Source: Clostridium saccharoperbutylacetonicum N1-4(HMT)
GTDB taxonomy: Bacteria; Bacillota; Clostridia; Clostridiales; Clostridiaceae
Assembly (NCBI RefSeq): GCF_000340885.1
Contig: NC_020291.1
Coordinates: 400,501 to 464,500, forward strand
Length of the DNA: 64,000 nucleotides
Direction of reading: 5' to 3'
The notes beneath the pieces were generated by a model, which saw nothing but the letters and a program-made list of their open reading frames with translations, had not been told where the DNA came from and did no database searches. Numbering within the stretch: the first letter of the stretch is position 1; each line of letters opens with the position of its first letter. This document shows positions 29,201-36,773 of the stretch, piece after piece. The translations under genes and the position numbers were made by a program.

Positions 29201-31548
29201 GTTCTGGAGAGAACCACAAAGGAAAGAGTGCTTCTTTAACTGCACCTAATGCAATTGCAGAGAAAGAATTGATTAAAAGTGTATATGAGAAGGCGCATAT
29301 TAATCCTTCCAGCGTTAATTATATAGAAGTTCATAGTACGGGAACAAAACTAGGCGATCCAGTTGAAATAACAGGATTAAAGAATGCATTTACTGAACTA
29401 TCTCAAATATATGGTGTAAGGTTAGAAGCTAATAGCTGTGCAATTAGCAGCGTGAAGCCAATTATTGGGCATCTTGAGGCAGCAGCTGGCATTGTGTCAG
29501 TTCTAAAAGTTATATTGTCGTTACAACATAAAAAGATACTGAAAGTGTCAAATTTTAAAGAGTTAAATCCATATATAAATTTGGAAGATAGTCCATTTTA
29601 TATAAACAAATCCAATTGCCAATGGGAACGTATCGATAGCAATGTACCAAGAAGAGCAGGAGTTAGTGCATTTGGATTTGGAGGTGTGAATGCACATGTG
29701 TTGATTGAGGAGTATATGGAGGATGCAAAGGAAGAATCCTATAATCACAAGGATAATTTAAAGGCAAGCTGCATTTGTCTTTCTGGAAAAACGAAAGAGG
29801 CTTTAGAGAAGCAGGTAAGAATGTTGCTTGAGTCAATTGAGGAAAATCAATTTATGGATGATGACTTAGTTGACATTGCATATACACTTCAGACTGGTAG
29901 AGAAGAATTTGAAGAAAGAGTTGGATTCACTGTAAGGACGATAGAACAGCTAAAAGAAAAACTGGATGCTTTTATAAGTCAGAAGAAAAGTTATGGCAGT
30001 AAGATTTTCTATGGAAGGGTAGTTGAAAATAACAATCTTTTGTCGTTACTCAATAAAAATAATATGGTGGATGATATAGTTGAACCACTTATTTCGTCAA
30101 ATCAAATGGATAAACTAGTGGAACTTTGGGTAAACGGAGTATCCATTAACTGGAGAAAATTATATATACACCGTAAAGTAAAAAAAGTCTCGCTTCCCGT
30201 TTATCCGTTTGAACAAAAGCGGTATTGGGTTGAATTAAAGGATGAAAAAAAGGAAACAAATAAATTCGAAATTCAACTTGAAAATCCAATAGTGCAAGGG
30301 GAGCCTAGCAAAGTGGTTATGGGTGTTTTGGCACAAATGCTTGGAGTTAAGGCTGATGAGATAGATAAAAATGACAGTACCAGTGAATTAGGTATTGACT
30401 CTATTATTCTTATGCAGTTGTTAAGAAAGGTTCAAATTATAAATCCAAAGGTAGATTTTGAGTCTCTTTATCAGTGTGGAACGATAGAAGATATATTGAA
30501 TATCGTTAATTCGAATGATAATAGGCAGAAAGAGATAGAAAATCAGGAGTCTTTAGAAAATAAAAAAGATGAAAATGATACAAATAAAATAATGTCAATG
30601 GTTTATGGAACAGGTGTCCAAAATGATGAATATATTGTCTTGCAAAAGTACCCTGAGTTAATTAAAATGAACCATTCCAGTGAGGGAAGACCTGTATTTT
30701 GGTTACATGGAGGATTTGGAGGTGTTGAGGTTTATCGATTAATAGCAAGTGAGTTTGAAAGACCATTTTATGGAATTCAAGCGAGAGGGTATATGTCAGA
30801 GGATGAACCAATTGAAGGGCTTGAAGAAATGGCAGCATATTATGTAAAGATAATAGAATTAATTCAACCCAATGGACCATATGATTTAGGGGGACTGTCA
30901 CTTGGAGGAATTCTTGCTTATGAAGTTTGTCGTCAGTTACAATTAAAAGGACAAAAAGTGAATTCGATTGTTATGTTGGAATCAATCTATGTGGATGAAA
31001 TAATGCGAACAGAATGGAGCAATATTTCAACGGTCAATCTTAAGAAGGATCAAATGTTCCGAGCAAGCAATTTATTACTGGCATTCTCAACTGATACAGA
31101 ACTGAATTTAGTAACAGAAAGTGAAATGAAAACGGACGTCTCAGATGATGAGTTCCTAGAACAATTAGTTCAGATATCCCAAGCACGAGGGATTCACAAA
31201 TCATCGGAACAGTTAAAGAAATTAATAATTGGCTTTCAGAAAATCCTTAATGTGCTTGATACAGGTACTACCTTTTATGAGGCGAAAAATCTGACAAATC
31301 AAGATGATGTGCAGTGCTACTATTTCTGCAACCCAGAAGGAACATTATTTGGTCAGAGCGAAGAGTATTTTAGATTAGTGGATAAGGGACGTTCTTATGA
31401 TTTCGCTTATTTTGCAAAGATGTGGAAGGATAAGATGCCTAAATTAGAAACGATAGAGATTCATTCCTCTAATCACATGACTATATTAACGGAGACAGAA
31501 CCAAAACAAATTATTGTAGACTTATGTAAGAAATTATATGCGAAATAA
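20284..31548 (+). CDS. Hybrid NRPS/trans-AT PKS, protein 3: C-A(Gly)-PCP-KS-DH-KR-ACP-ACP-KS-ACP-TE
   Basis: A 3754-residue terminal megasynthase. Residues 1-40 look like a docking helix pair. A condensation domain follows (HHIICDG, His166/167, Asp171). The adenylation domain (~495-1000) has YTSGSTGKPKG at 649. Its ten-residue pocket code, read by aligning to GrsA, is D-I-L-Q-L-G-M-I-W-K, which matches glycine codes. The PCP has Ser1046. KS1 (~1115-1550) has Cys1287, His1423 and His1463. The dehydratase has His1732 (HVINNKLVLPG) but Glu1903 where the family usually has Asp. The ketoreductase has GGMGEIG near 2222 and Tyr2362, and keeps the LDD-type Asp. Two tandem ACPs have Ser2515 and Ser2631. 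KS2 (~2720-3160) has Cys2882, His3017 and His3063. A last ACP (Ser3373) precedes a C-terminal thioesterase (GLSLGG, Ser3539; His3731), which should hydrolyse or cyclise the finished chain. The start overlaps the previous stop, indicating translational coupling. Domains are confident; glycine is a strong prediction. Confidence 0.93.
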   Translation: MIDDKVMESYFNDYENRKISTKELLKKLNNIGLSRKTKSLLSEGQKGLWAIQNMDKENTSYNIPICFRFQKKENLNLFRKAVEFIWKQYPILKSTIIEESGKLYQVIDTAMLLSYEVMQIENKDDFEMAAYIKEIANQPFTLNEGPLFRVQVLESPNNQTVLVNIHHIICDGTSSVILTKALLHAYQQLVEQKEPKLVDRKDSYSDFVDWETTMLSGRRGKEHSEFWKQQLQGELTATELMPDLSESKQSGAIGDMFQLSLSSEIKKKIKAFANAQRISLPSFFLSVLNIFLYQCTNQSDITVGVASMGRPEERFESLLGYFINMIPIRSQIKESDKFQDYARDLQNKMLDCLDHADYPCTYIIKDRRKERNGDTSPIFKVAYYYQNFLESDFVSSLKKYETMFNIKFLSAIHQKGEYDFVLEVLEEENGILLSIKYNEMMYSRGLMEHYAKNIAALSEKLAENPDKEIQKYPLISDEEKNKILFDWNDTEITYPNTKMVHELFEEQADANPDRIAVVYENESLTYKQLNEKSEKLAIYLQSIGVVADTLVGICVERSLDMIVGLLAILKAGGAYVPLDPEYPNERVEYMIENSNINIILAQSAMKQKKGYLNTKGLRTIFMDAEMDTLNITGSLSHKVGKRNLAYVLYTSGSTGKPKGVMIPHEALTNFLLQMADIPGFGEDDTLLAVTTFCFDIAGLELYLPLIKGAKYYICSTEKKKDIEKLKKEIQRVKPTVMQATPATWMALNLVGWRNEEHVKILCGGEALPKKLRKYFMESHSEVWNMFGPTETTIWSTMKRIEEGEEITIGKPMANTQVYILNKNNMPVPVGVPGELYIGGTGLSRGYYNREDLTKERFIANPFIVGAKMYKTGDVAKWTSNGEINFIGRADNQVKIHGFRIELSEIETRMNEYDQIEQSAVIVSERDGNRQLKAFFVGKNKDTNQKVDLKQLRTYLKNNLPVYMMPNLFVQIDMLPITPNGKINRLELGKYKEHSKDNEKETETKNKPVETIDLKQIQATLLEFWKMIIGNDDIQINDGFFEAGGDSILAVLIVEKIKEYYKCDIKVTHLFEYSNIANLSEFIAEELSKENKLVSVKNSMKAQAEQKEEDELDAYEDCVAIIGLSCQFPGAKNADEFWDNLINNRECANRLTKEQLIEMNIPKGLIENKRFVPIRLSIEGKELFDNEFFSISPKDAENMNPQMRLLLENSWKAVEDAGYVSKTIPNTGVYMSSSNNSYLTSGGMQNDGLIDSSESYVKWLMSQTGTVPTMISYRLGFTGPSFAVHSNCSSALVGLSLAYQNIKAGEIDYALVGASTIHSKNNAGYLYVPGMNFSKDGHIRAFDAKADGMIGGEGVAVIMLKNAKKAIKDHDHVYAMLKGITVSNDGTEKVGFYAPSIKGQSYAIEKMIEKTGINPETISYVEAHGTGTKLGDPIEFKALKKVYEKYTDKKQFCGIGSVKTNVGHLDTAAGLAGCIKLALSLKNRKIPATINYSEANPEINFEDSPFFMTNKVIELEESIRPARVSLSSFGIGGTNVHALLEEYKENEEKNLYSNNKCIIPVSAKNEERLNVYVKNIYEYLLTRQGESLDLQDIAYTLQTGREAMESRTIFCVNSIAELKEKMNLYLNGGQSVIDEAVDELLVNMQKIWMAGKPVDWDSLYTEQAKPKKVSLPTYPFEEKRFWKEEEEIKKQSTMTNSVAAKKVHYLLDENTSSFMQQSYTTRFTGEEFFLKDHVINNKLVLPGVVYIEMARAAGQDAIRGNIIGIKNVVWPRPITVEQPRDVRVILDNKHPNQLSYRIVTMENENEVVHSQGKLLYQDKAAGLSDRKIPNQVFQEQACRKRCNVYISKRDFYQSSLASVYQYGATFQPIKEMFFNDTESLAYLEIPSERYHDFEDFKLHPSILEGCLQSITGLLYRVDQTPFMPYTIEKIDIYNHFSKKCLAYATYSDEKTSHEQFRKFNIKLYDMEGRLLASIRNYTIRKIPSNTTNVTEPVNKQDMQMYHYVWKKNNKKMMNGRSKVGSLLIFDNDKILAQEFRYANDITYVLSGNKFRECQNGVYEIATSDEESYFKLFDELRRRGKLPNQIVYKWTYIGNSTGENVRTAFYAMLHIARALVKLKIRDKVKLLYLYQDENNHEAVMNDALSGFVKTLQMEHPNLYFRIIKIKGIQYSIKDLIESELQVDDTNTVYYQDNTRYMEQLIRDDVKHLDSKVPFKERGTYLITGGMGEIGLSLARYLASNFRANLILTGRSVLDAKKQENLEELRMLGANVSYISVDMSKRKDVMRMKEQIKDQFTTIQGIISCAGVVRDSFIINKTMLQIEEVLRAKIDATIIMDQVMKDEKLDFFLLFSSISHLGNIGQADYAVANSFLNSFASYRKKLCMERERYGKTVSINWPIWEQGGMHMETAVLERQKERTGVYPLPTQVGLEAIRNSLMQENDTVLILYGEGKKLQKFVSHLNSREDQMGEKEIEVKSEMNQKELIESVMTFLQNTAEELIKVNDLNIDKDLSECGFDSISNTDYTNKINDYYGLEVMPTIFFELEMPTVRALCNYLIKNYSDELSSFYGQSSNEMDSFEAKEEIVDNKYIVEQATSNKDVLDKVLGYLSQTIETLQKIDHVDIDKNMNLYGFDSISNTELCNLINDNYDIDLMPTIFFELEEATVRKLASYICNQYSKKMELFYKEERVTLKEEEAVLYDVNEEEEVVQLFHTNTPVNDAFEDAVAIIGMDGAFPQSENLHEFWNKIEQGDTLITEIPTERFDYHDFDDPCMKWGAFMKNVSFFDADYFGMSKQEAEVLDPQHRMFIQTTWNTIEDAGYKPSYLSGTDTGIFVGIGTQDYTEIVEKNLTEFNPYALTGRSPFMMPNRISSLLNIHGPSEAIDTACSSSLVAIHKAAEAVKNGTCNMAIAGGVNLILSPLVHKAFSTAGMLSKTGKCSVFDKDADGTVRGEGVGAILLKRLDNAKRDGDHIYAVIRSSGENHKGKSASLTAPNAIAEKELIKSVYEKAHINPSSVNYIEVHSTGTKLGDPVEITGLKNAFTELSQIYGVRLEANSCAISSVKPIIGHLEAAAGIVSVLKVILSLQHKKILKVSNFKELNPYINLEDSPFYINKSNCQWERIDSNVPRRAGVSAFGFGGVNAHVLIEEYMEDAKEESYNHKDNLKASCICLSGKTKEALEKQVRMLLESIEENQFMDDDLVDIAYTLQTGREEFEERVGFTVRTIEQLKEKLDAFISQKKSYGSKIFYGRVVENNNLLSLLNKNNMVDDIVEPLISSNQMDKLVELWVNGVSINWRKLYIHRKVKKVSLPVYPFEQKRYWVELKDEKKETNKFEIQLENPIVQGEPSKVVMGVLAQMLGVKADEIDKNDSTSELGIDSIILMQLLRKVQIINPKVDFESLYQCGTIEDILNIVNSNDNRQKEIENQESLENKKDENDTNKIMSMVYGTGVQNDEYIVLQKYPELIKMNHSSEGRPVFWLHGGFGGVEVYRLIASEFERPFYGIQARGYMSEDEPIEGLEEMAAYYVKIIELIQPNGPYDLGGLSLGGILAYEVCRQLQLKGQKVNSIVMLESIYVDEIMRTEWSNISTVNLKKDQMFRASNLLLAFSTDTELNLVTESEMKTDVSDDEFLEQLVQISQARGIHKSSEQLKKLIIGFQKILNVLDTGTTFYEAKNLTNQDDVQCYYFCNPEGTLFGQSEEYFRLVDKGRSYDFAYFAKMWKDKMPKLETIEIHSSNHMTILTETEPKQIIVDLCKKLYAK

Positions 31549-31592
31549 AGATACAGAAATATAAGGAAAAGGAGAGAAGAGTATTGTAACTT

Positions 31593-32681
31593 ATGATACT
31601 CATAGAAAAAAAGATGAAAACATATGTATTTCCAGGGCAGGGCTCACAAAAAGTAGGTATGGGAGAAGAGTTATTTAAAGAATTCCCGGAGTTAGTAAAA
31701 AAAGCAGATAATATCTTAGGTTATTCCATTGAAAAATTGTGTTTAGAGGCCCCAGATAATCAACTTTCCCTCACACAGTTTACGCAACCAGCACTATATG
31801 TTATAAATGCATTATCCTATTATAGTAAAATAAAAAGGGAAGGGGTAAAACCGGATTTTTTAGCAGGTCATAGTCTTGGTGAGTATAGCGCAATTCTTGC
31901 AAGTGGAGGATTCGATTTTGAAACTGGATTAAAACTGGTGAAAAAACGTGGTGAATTAATGAGTTTAGCAAATGGCGGCTCTATGGCAGCAATTATTGGT
32001 TTGTCAAAAAGTGACATAAGAAATGTTTTAGATAAAAGTAATTTAGATACGATTGATATTGCAAATTTGAATTCACAAATACAAAATGTTATCTCTGGAA
32101 CATTAAAGGATATCGAATTAGCTAAGAATGTTTTTGAGCAGGAAGGTGCAAGATTCGTGAAACTTAATGTGAGTGCTTCATTTCACTCAAGATATATGAA
32201 AAGTGCCAGCATTGAGTTTGAGAAGTATATGCAAAGCTGTCAGTTTTCAAATTTAGAAATACCAGTAATATCTAATGTAACTGCGGTACCATATAGGACT
32301 ACAGATCTGATTCCAAACTTAACAAAACAGCTATATTCATCTGTCCGTTGGCTAGAAACTGTAGAGTATTTGTTAGAACAAGATAAAGATATGATTATTG
32401 AGGAAGTTGGACCCGGAAAGGTGCTCACCAATCTAGGAATAAATATTAGAAAGAATTATACCTCAAGATCAGAAACGGATACTGTCTATAATGATGTGAA
32501 TACGTACATCAAAGACTGGAATAGTAAATATCCAATCGCAACCAAGGTTACCTGCAAGGGTTATGAAATTGAGCTGGTTACTAGAACAGAAGCAGTATTG
32601 CTTTTTGGACATCGTGCAGGAGTCTATATGGATGGATATTATGGTTATTTTGATTTGACTGAGATCAAACCAGTAGAGTAA
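31593..32681 (+). CDS. Free-standing malonyl-CoA:ACP acyltransferase (trans-AT)
   Basis: A 362-residue FabD-like acyltransferase with FPGQGSQ at its start, the nucleophile motif GHSLGE (Ser94), and a catalytic-His region FHSRYM. Enzymes of this type move malonyl from CoA to ACPs. Here it supplies the seven KS modules of cluster 1, none of which has its own AT. The last ~75 residues, after the family core ends near EEVGPGKVL, form an extension rich in Tyr and Thr that I do not recognise as a second catalytic domain. The gene begins 44 bases after the synthase stop, with AAGGAGAG at 31568 spaced a little far (17 bases) from the ATG. A second in-frame ATG at 31614 fits the family N-terminus better and may be the true start. 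A terminator hairpin follows at 32749. Confidence 0.92.
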   Translation: MILIEKKMKTYVFPGQGSQKVGMGEELFKEFPELVKKADNILGYSIEKLCLEAPDNQLSLTQFTQPALYVINALSYYSKIKREGVKPDFLAGHSLGEYSAILASGGFDFETGLKLVKKRGELMSLANGGSMAAIIGLSKSDIRNVLDKSNLDTIDIANLNSQIQNVISGTLKDIELAKNVFEQEGARFVKLNVSASFHSRYMKSASIEFEKYMQSCQFSNLEIPVISNVTAVPYRTTDLIPNLTKQLYSSVRWLETVEYLLEQDKDMIIEEVGPGKVLTNLGINIRKNYTSRSETDTVYNDVNTYIKDWNSKYPIATKVTCKGYEIELVTRTEAVLLFGHRAGVYMDGYYGYFDLTEIKPVE

Positions 32682-32748
32682 CGCGAATAAATTAAATAGC
32701 AGTTCTTTTTATTCAGTGAAGAAATTAATATAAGAGTAGTATCAAAAT

Positions 32749-32784
32749 AAATACTAAGCTCATTTTTGTATGAGCTTGGTATTT
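32749..32784 (+). terminator. Terminator hairpin closing cluster 1
   Basis: Two 15-base arms (32749-32763 and 32770-32784) pair with a single G-T wobble around a six-base loop, TTTTGT. The run of T after the stem is short and interrupted, so termination may be incomplete. It lies 68 bases after the AT stop codon. Confidence 0.65.
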
Positions 32785-33291
32785 TGGCTTTATGTCAAGT
32801 GTTTGGGTGCAAGGTGCGTCACGCTTACATACACACTGTTACTATAAAATATTATTTAGTACATAACTAAATGTGATTATTTGAATGTCTATATAGCTTA
32901 AATATTTATAATCATAAAAGTTTTGGTACCTATTTTTAAATTTTCATATGTATTAAAATATCCAGTAAGGCAGTTGTCTTTAATGGGATTAATTTTATTT
33001 TTTATCTTTAATTTTTATGTTTTCAAAAATCTTATTGGACCAAGGCATAAGATTCTCTAGGCTTTCGCTATTTGATAATCTAAGCACCGTTTTACAACTA
33101 GTTTATTAGTCTTAGCAGTGGAAAAGTATTTAGTATATTTATTTGAAGTGTTAGCAAGTTCAGAAATTAAAGAAAGTAACATACTAGAAAGATGTATGCC
33201 ATGGTCTGAAAACATTCCATTTGAATTGCATTTTAAGACTGCCAAATAATTATATCAATATAAAATATAAACTTTTCTATTGGATTTATTT
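32785..33291. other. Gene-free decayed DNA between cluster 1 and the intron remnant
   Basis: About 500 bases with no supported gene. A minus-strand open frame of 62 codons (33057-33245) has no ribosome site and no family I recognise. CGTCACGCTT at 32817-32826 repeats a decamer found upstream of cluster 1 at 1906-1915. Confidence 0.4.
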
Positions 33292-33720
33292 GTGTGCCCA
33301 GTATGGGCACAAGCTAATCGGTGAAAGTCTGTAATTGATAAGACAAAGGTGTCCATAGTGAGGTGAAATCAGAAGGAAGTCGGCAGCAAAGAATTGGTTT
33401 GAGGTATACGAATCACATTTGAGATTCAATTCTATGGGTAAACTTGCAAAACAAAGTAAAGCCCAATAACTATCAGAAACAGAAAGAGTAAATGTGGCAG
33501 ATGGATGAGGTGAAAGTACGTGCTCTTACCTGGGGAGGTCTGATAGATATGTACTGAAAGAATTAAGTTTCCAAGTGCAAATTGTACAGTTATGTATAAC
33601 TGATTTATCAGAAGTTATAGTAACGCTGCTAAACTCGATAGAGGATGAAGGACTGAACATTAGGAGGTTTACAACTTTGGACAAGTCAAAGAAAGAAGAT
33701 ACCTCAAAAGTGTAATTCTA
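33292..33720 (+). mobile_element. 5' part of a degenerate bacterial group II intron
   Basis: The segment begins GTGTGCCCAGTATGGGCAC, the kind of 5' end found in a family of bacterial group II introns. It continues with stretches I recognise from the domain I-III region of that family: GGTGTCCATAGTGAGGTGAAATC, GAAGGAAGTCGGCAGCAAA, GCTCTTACCTGGGGAGGTCTGA, and GATGAAGGACTGAACATTAGGAGG. After this an open stub starts at TTG 33677 and reads M-D-K-S-K-K-E-D-T-S-K-V before a stop, as expected for the start of the intron-encoded reverse transcriptase. I find no domain V/VI hairpin downstream. The element looks like an immobile fossil. Recognition is from memory of the family, not an alignment. Confidence 0.65.
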
Positions 33721-33789
33721 ATTAATGTAATTTCGGTAACAAGTGAATAAAGAGTCAATTAAGTCAATTATTAGCAAATATAAGGCTAG

Positions 33790-33975
33790 ACGGATCTTGA
33801 AATGCGAGGTCACAAATTTTGCAGATATGCATATGATGATAATGTATACATCAAAAGAAAAAGAGCAGGGTTTAGAGTAATGAAATCTATGACCAATATA
33901 ATTGAAAATAATCTAAAACTTAAAGTAAATAAGAATAAAAGTGCAGTAAACTGCATATCTAAACGAAAATTTTAA
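33790..33975 (+). pseudogene. Fragment of group II intron reverse transcriptase/maturase
   Basis: In one plus frame the sequence reads LEMRGHKFCRYAYDDNVYIK, then AGFRVMKSMTNIIENN, then LKLKVNKNKSAV and a stop. This matches the palm region around the RT active-site YADD box and the following segment. The box has an extra Tyr (YAYDD), which should ruin the polymerase. The roughly 200 residues expected before it are missing, so an internal deletion joined the N-terminal stub near 33677-33715 to this piece. There is no start or ribosome site. It belongs to the intron remnant immediately upstream. Confidence 0.7.
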
Positions 33976-34150
33976 TGGAATTAATATATGAACTATAACA
34001 GATAAAATATTAATTTAAGTTTAATTAAAAAATGGTATAATTATATTACATTACATGCAACATTGTATCCTAATACAAATAATTAAAGTATTATGTAATA
34101 AATGTTTGAAGGAGAATGACTAATGGTTTAATTAGTCACTAATTGTATAT

Positions 34151-34364
34151 ATGAGAATAGTAAAGCATAAGGTAGATTTTAATTTGAGCAAAGAAAAATT
34201 TAATTATTGCCTAAATTATATAAGTGAGGAAGAAAAAGATAAGATATTAAAAGTATGAGGATTCTTTAAGATCACTATATGGTAAATTAATTCTTAATAA
34301 TATGTTAGGTTTAAATAGAATAGAGTTTAAATTCTTAAAAGAACTACACATAAAAAGTGCATAA
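34151..34364 (+). pseudogene. Frameshifted, truncated Sfp-type 4'-phosphopantetheinyl transferase
   Basis: From ATG 34151 the frame encodes LSKEKFNYCLNYISEEEKDKILK and then hits TGA at 34256. Skipping one base at 34253 restores YEDSLRSLYGKLILNN followed by GLNRIEFKF, ending at TAA 34362. Together these ~70 residues match the N-terminal third of Sfp-type PPTases, where 'L..EE..R..F...ED..R.L.G..L' is typical. The C-terminal two-thirds, including the magnesium-binding and catalytic residues, are absent. PPTases convert apo carrier proteins to the holo form, so every ACP and PCP in this window needs one. This copy cannot work, and an intact enzyme must be elsewhere. The final codons fall inside the terminator hairpin of the exporter operon. 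Confidence 0.6.
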
Positions 34365-34401
34365 ATTCCTACATTTCCATGTTGGAACTTTTATGCACTT
34401 T
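34352..34401 (-). terminator. Terminator of the exporter operon
   Basis: AAAGTGCATAAA at 34354-34365 pairs with TTTATGCACTTT at 34390-34401, and TTCC/GGAA extends the stem past a two-base bulge. On the minus strand the stem is followed by a run of five T, as expected for a Rho-independent terminator. It sits about 120 bases past the permease stop codon. The space between (34402-34523) holds nothing else I can identify. Confidence 0.7.
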
Positions 34402-34523
34402 CATATTAACATTTACAATATGTTTAATACATGGTTGTTATGCATCGATTCTCTGACGTTTATGAAAAAATTGTGTTAAAAAAAGCTTAGATTAATTATC
34501 TTTCGTAAAAGTAATAATTTGTA

Positions 34524-36749
34524 TTAATCTCTATTTTTTAAAGCTTCTGTCATAGGAATTGAATATAAATGTCTTTTTAAAAAGTATAAGCTAATATAGT
34601 ATGAAGTAAAAATAATTATAAACATAAATAAATAATCATAACCAGTTAAAGATATAGGCATATAAGTTTGCAAATCGGATGTTAAATTGGGCCATAGTGC
34701 TTTTGTTATGTTAGCGCATAATGGAATCGCAACAAGAGCAGAAACTAAAACGACATAGAATGAACTTCCTAGATAAAGTTTATTTAATTCTTTTTGAGTA
34801 TATCCTAAAACTTTTAATAATGAAATACTATAAGTGTTTTTATCAATAATTAATTTTAGTAATAAGTACATGGTAATAACAAACATTATACTTGCAAAAA
34901 TAATTACAAGTAAGATAGCATCCGACATTGAAGCAGTCATATTTTCACAACTTTTAATGAGGCTTTCTTTTGTTACCAAAGAAGCAATATACTTATCATT
35001 AATATTTAATTTTTTACTTGAAAGATAAGAATTAAAGTAACTTTTAGATTTATCAAGTAGTAAATTCATTTGCTCTCTATTCATAAATACATATAGACCA
35101 GTTGAGTAATCTACGATACCTGCAACTTTTAGGTTATAAATCTTATTATTAGAAGTATCTTTCAAAAACATAGTATCACCTATATTTAATCCTAGTTTAT
35201 TGTGGATATTATTAGATATATATATACCTGGATCAGAATTTTTAATATTAAAGTTATAAAATTTAGAGTTTTCTTTAATTCCTTGGAATGTTAAATCTAT
35301 ATTTTGGCCAAGATCCTCATAGAAGATTGATAAACTTGTTACAGTAGTTTTTTCAACGTCATTATTTTCTGTAATTTCAATAGGTAAATTTAGAATATAA
35401 TTATATTGAAATTTGTTTTCAGTAGTTATATTTTGGATATATGTTTTTACAGCACTATTAGTACCTAATCCAAAAATAAGTAAAAATGTTGAAATAATTA
35501 TTCCAAATAATAAAATTAGATTACTTTTGTATTCACGTAAAAATTGACGAAGTCTAAATTTTGTAATAAAGCTGAAATGACGGATAGTTATTGTATTCAT
35601 TTTGGCTTGTTTTTTTTCATTACGTAATAGTTGTAGTGGAGAACTATTTAAACGTTTGGATAAAATATAAGTGTTAACTATTACTACAATCAGTATAGGG
35701 ACTAATATTCCTAGAATTAATAATGATGGTGTATAAATTGTTGGAATATATGGAAGACTATAATATTCAGTTGAAGTTACTATAAGAGGTCTGGCAAGAA
35801 GGAAACCTAAAAATGTTCCAACAACAGAACCGATGCTGACAAGAATCAATGGAAGAATTAAAAAATGATAGAGTAGTTCATTTTTTAAGTATCCAAGAGA
35901 ATATAAAGTTCCAATTATAGCACTTTCTTGATCTATTGTATTAATAATTGATACAGATATAATAAAAGAAATCATGATTATCAAAACAACTCCAAGAATA
36001 ATGCCAACCTTTTTATTTGTAAGATTATCATCAATATAACCAGATATTCTGTGGTTATCCTTAGAATTTAAAAATGAAATTAATGAAGCATTTTTTCTAA
36101 GGATATTTTTAAATTTCTCAGAAGAAAATCCATTTAACTTGAAAGAATAATTATAAGTTATATTATTATTAAATTTATTAAAATTATTAGAAGATATAAA
36201 ACCTATACCAAAATTTTCAGGTGATGCATTTGAGTCAGTAATTTTCTTTATTACAAGAGAATAATCAGGAGCAACACCATATCCAATAACTGTGTATGGG
36301 GAATTGTTCAATTCTAATGTATGATTAATAGAATATTTATTTACTGAAGCAAAATGTTCATCTAAAATTATATCCATATTAGTATCAATATCAGAAGAAA
36401 AATTCTTACCATTAACTATGGAAAGTTTATTTAAATTTTTACGTTCTTTAAATAATCGAAGTGTTTTATCATTATTAATTGAGTAGTCAATATAAAAATT
36501 TTCATCTACTGTGACACCTACATCATGAATCTTTTGTAAAGTAAAATTATCTAATTTAAATTTAACCTGAAATTCGCCATCCTGAAGATTATTTTCTTTA
36601 GCTATTTTTTCTCCTATTTGAATAACGCAGTCTGCTGAATTAGAAAAAGCAACAAGAGCCATTGAACTTAATATTATCAATAGAATTAAACCAATATATT
36701 TAATTTTATTTTCTTTGAATTCACGGATAATTCTTTTATTTAAAATCAT
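34524..36749 (-). CDS. MacB/FtsX-type ABC transporter permease
   Basis: A 741-residue membrane protein. An N-terminal span (~18-36) is followed by a large extracytoplasmic region, then three spans near 245-370. A fifth span (~415-435) precedes a second extracytoplasmic region, and three more spans near 610-730 complete the duplicated FtsX-like pattern. Permeases of this type work with a LolD/MacB-type ATPase, moving substrates by mechanical transmission rather than through a channel. Here the ATPase gene lies 24 bases upstream and an adaptor gene before that, so the three make a MacAB-like exporter. GGTGA near 36756 is the likely ribosome site. The probable cargo is a product of cluster 2, whose first gene is divergent from this operon. 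Family confidence is high; substrate is inferred from position only. Confidence 0.85.
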   Translation of the reverse strand: MILNKRIIREFKENKIKYIGLILLIILSSMALVAFSNSADCVIQIGEKIAKENNLQDGEFQVKFKLDNFTLQKIHDVGVTVDENFYIDYSINNDKTLRLFKERKNLNKLSIVNGKNFSSDIDTNMDIILDEHFASVNKYSINHTLELNNSPYTVIGYGVAPDYSLVIKKITDSNASPENFGIGFISSNNFNKFNNNITYNYSFKLNGFSSEKFKNILRKNASLISFLNSKDNHRISGYIDDNLTNKKVGIILGVVLIIMISFIISVSIINTIDQESAIIGTLYSLGYLKNELLYHFLILPLILVSIGSVVGTFLGFLLARPLIVTSTEYYSLPYIPTIYTPSLLILGILVPILIVVIVNTYILSKRLNSSPLQLLRNEKKQAKMNTITIRHFSFITKFRLRQFLREYKSNLILLFGIIISTFLLIFGLGTNSAVKTYIQNITTENKFQYNYILNLPIEITENNDVEKTTVTSLSIFYEDLGQNIDLTFQGIKENSKFYNFNIKNSDPGIYISNNIHNKLGLNIGDTMFLKDTSNNKIYNLKVAGIVDYSTGLYVFMNREQMNLLLDKSKSYFNSYLSSKKLNINDKYIASLVTKESLIKSCENMTASMSDAILLVIIFASIMFVITMYLLLKLIIDKNTYSISLLKVLGYTQKELNKLYLGSSFYVVLVSALVAIPLCANITKALWPNLTSDLQTYMPISLTGYDYLFMFIIIFTSYYISLYFLKRHLYSIPMTEALKNRD

Positions 36750-36773
36750 CTATATTCACCTTATTTCATGGGA

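Noticed and set aside
33057..33245. 62-codon minus-strand ORF between the clusters
   Set aside because: It has no ribosome site or recognisable family, and stops crowd both sides. It is probably a chance frame or decayed element.
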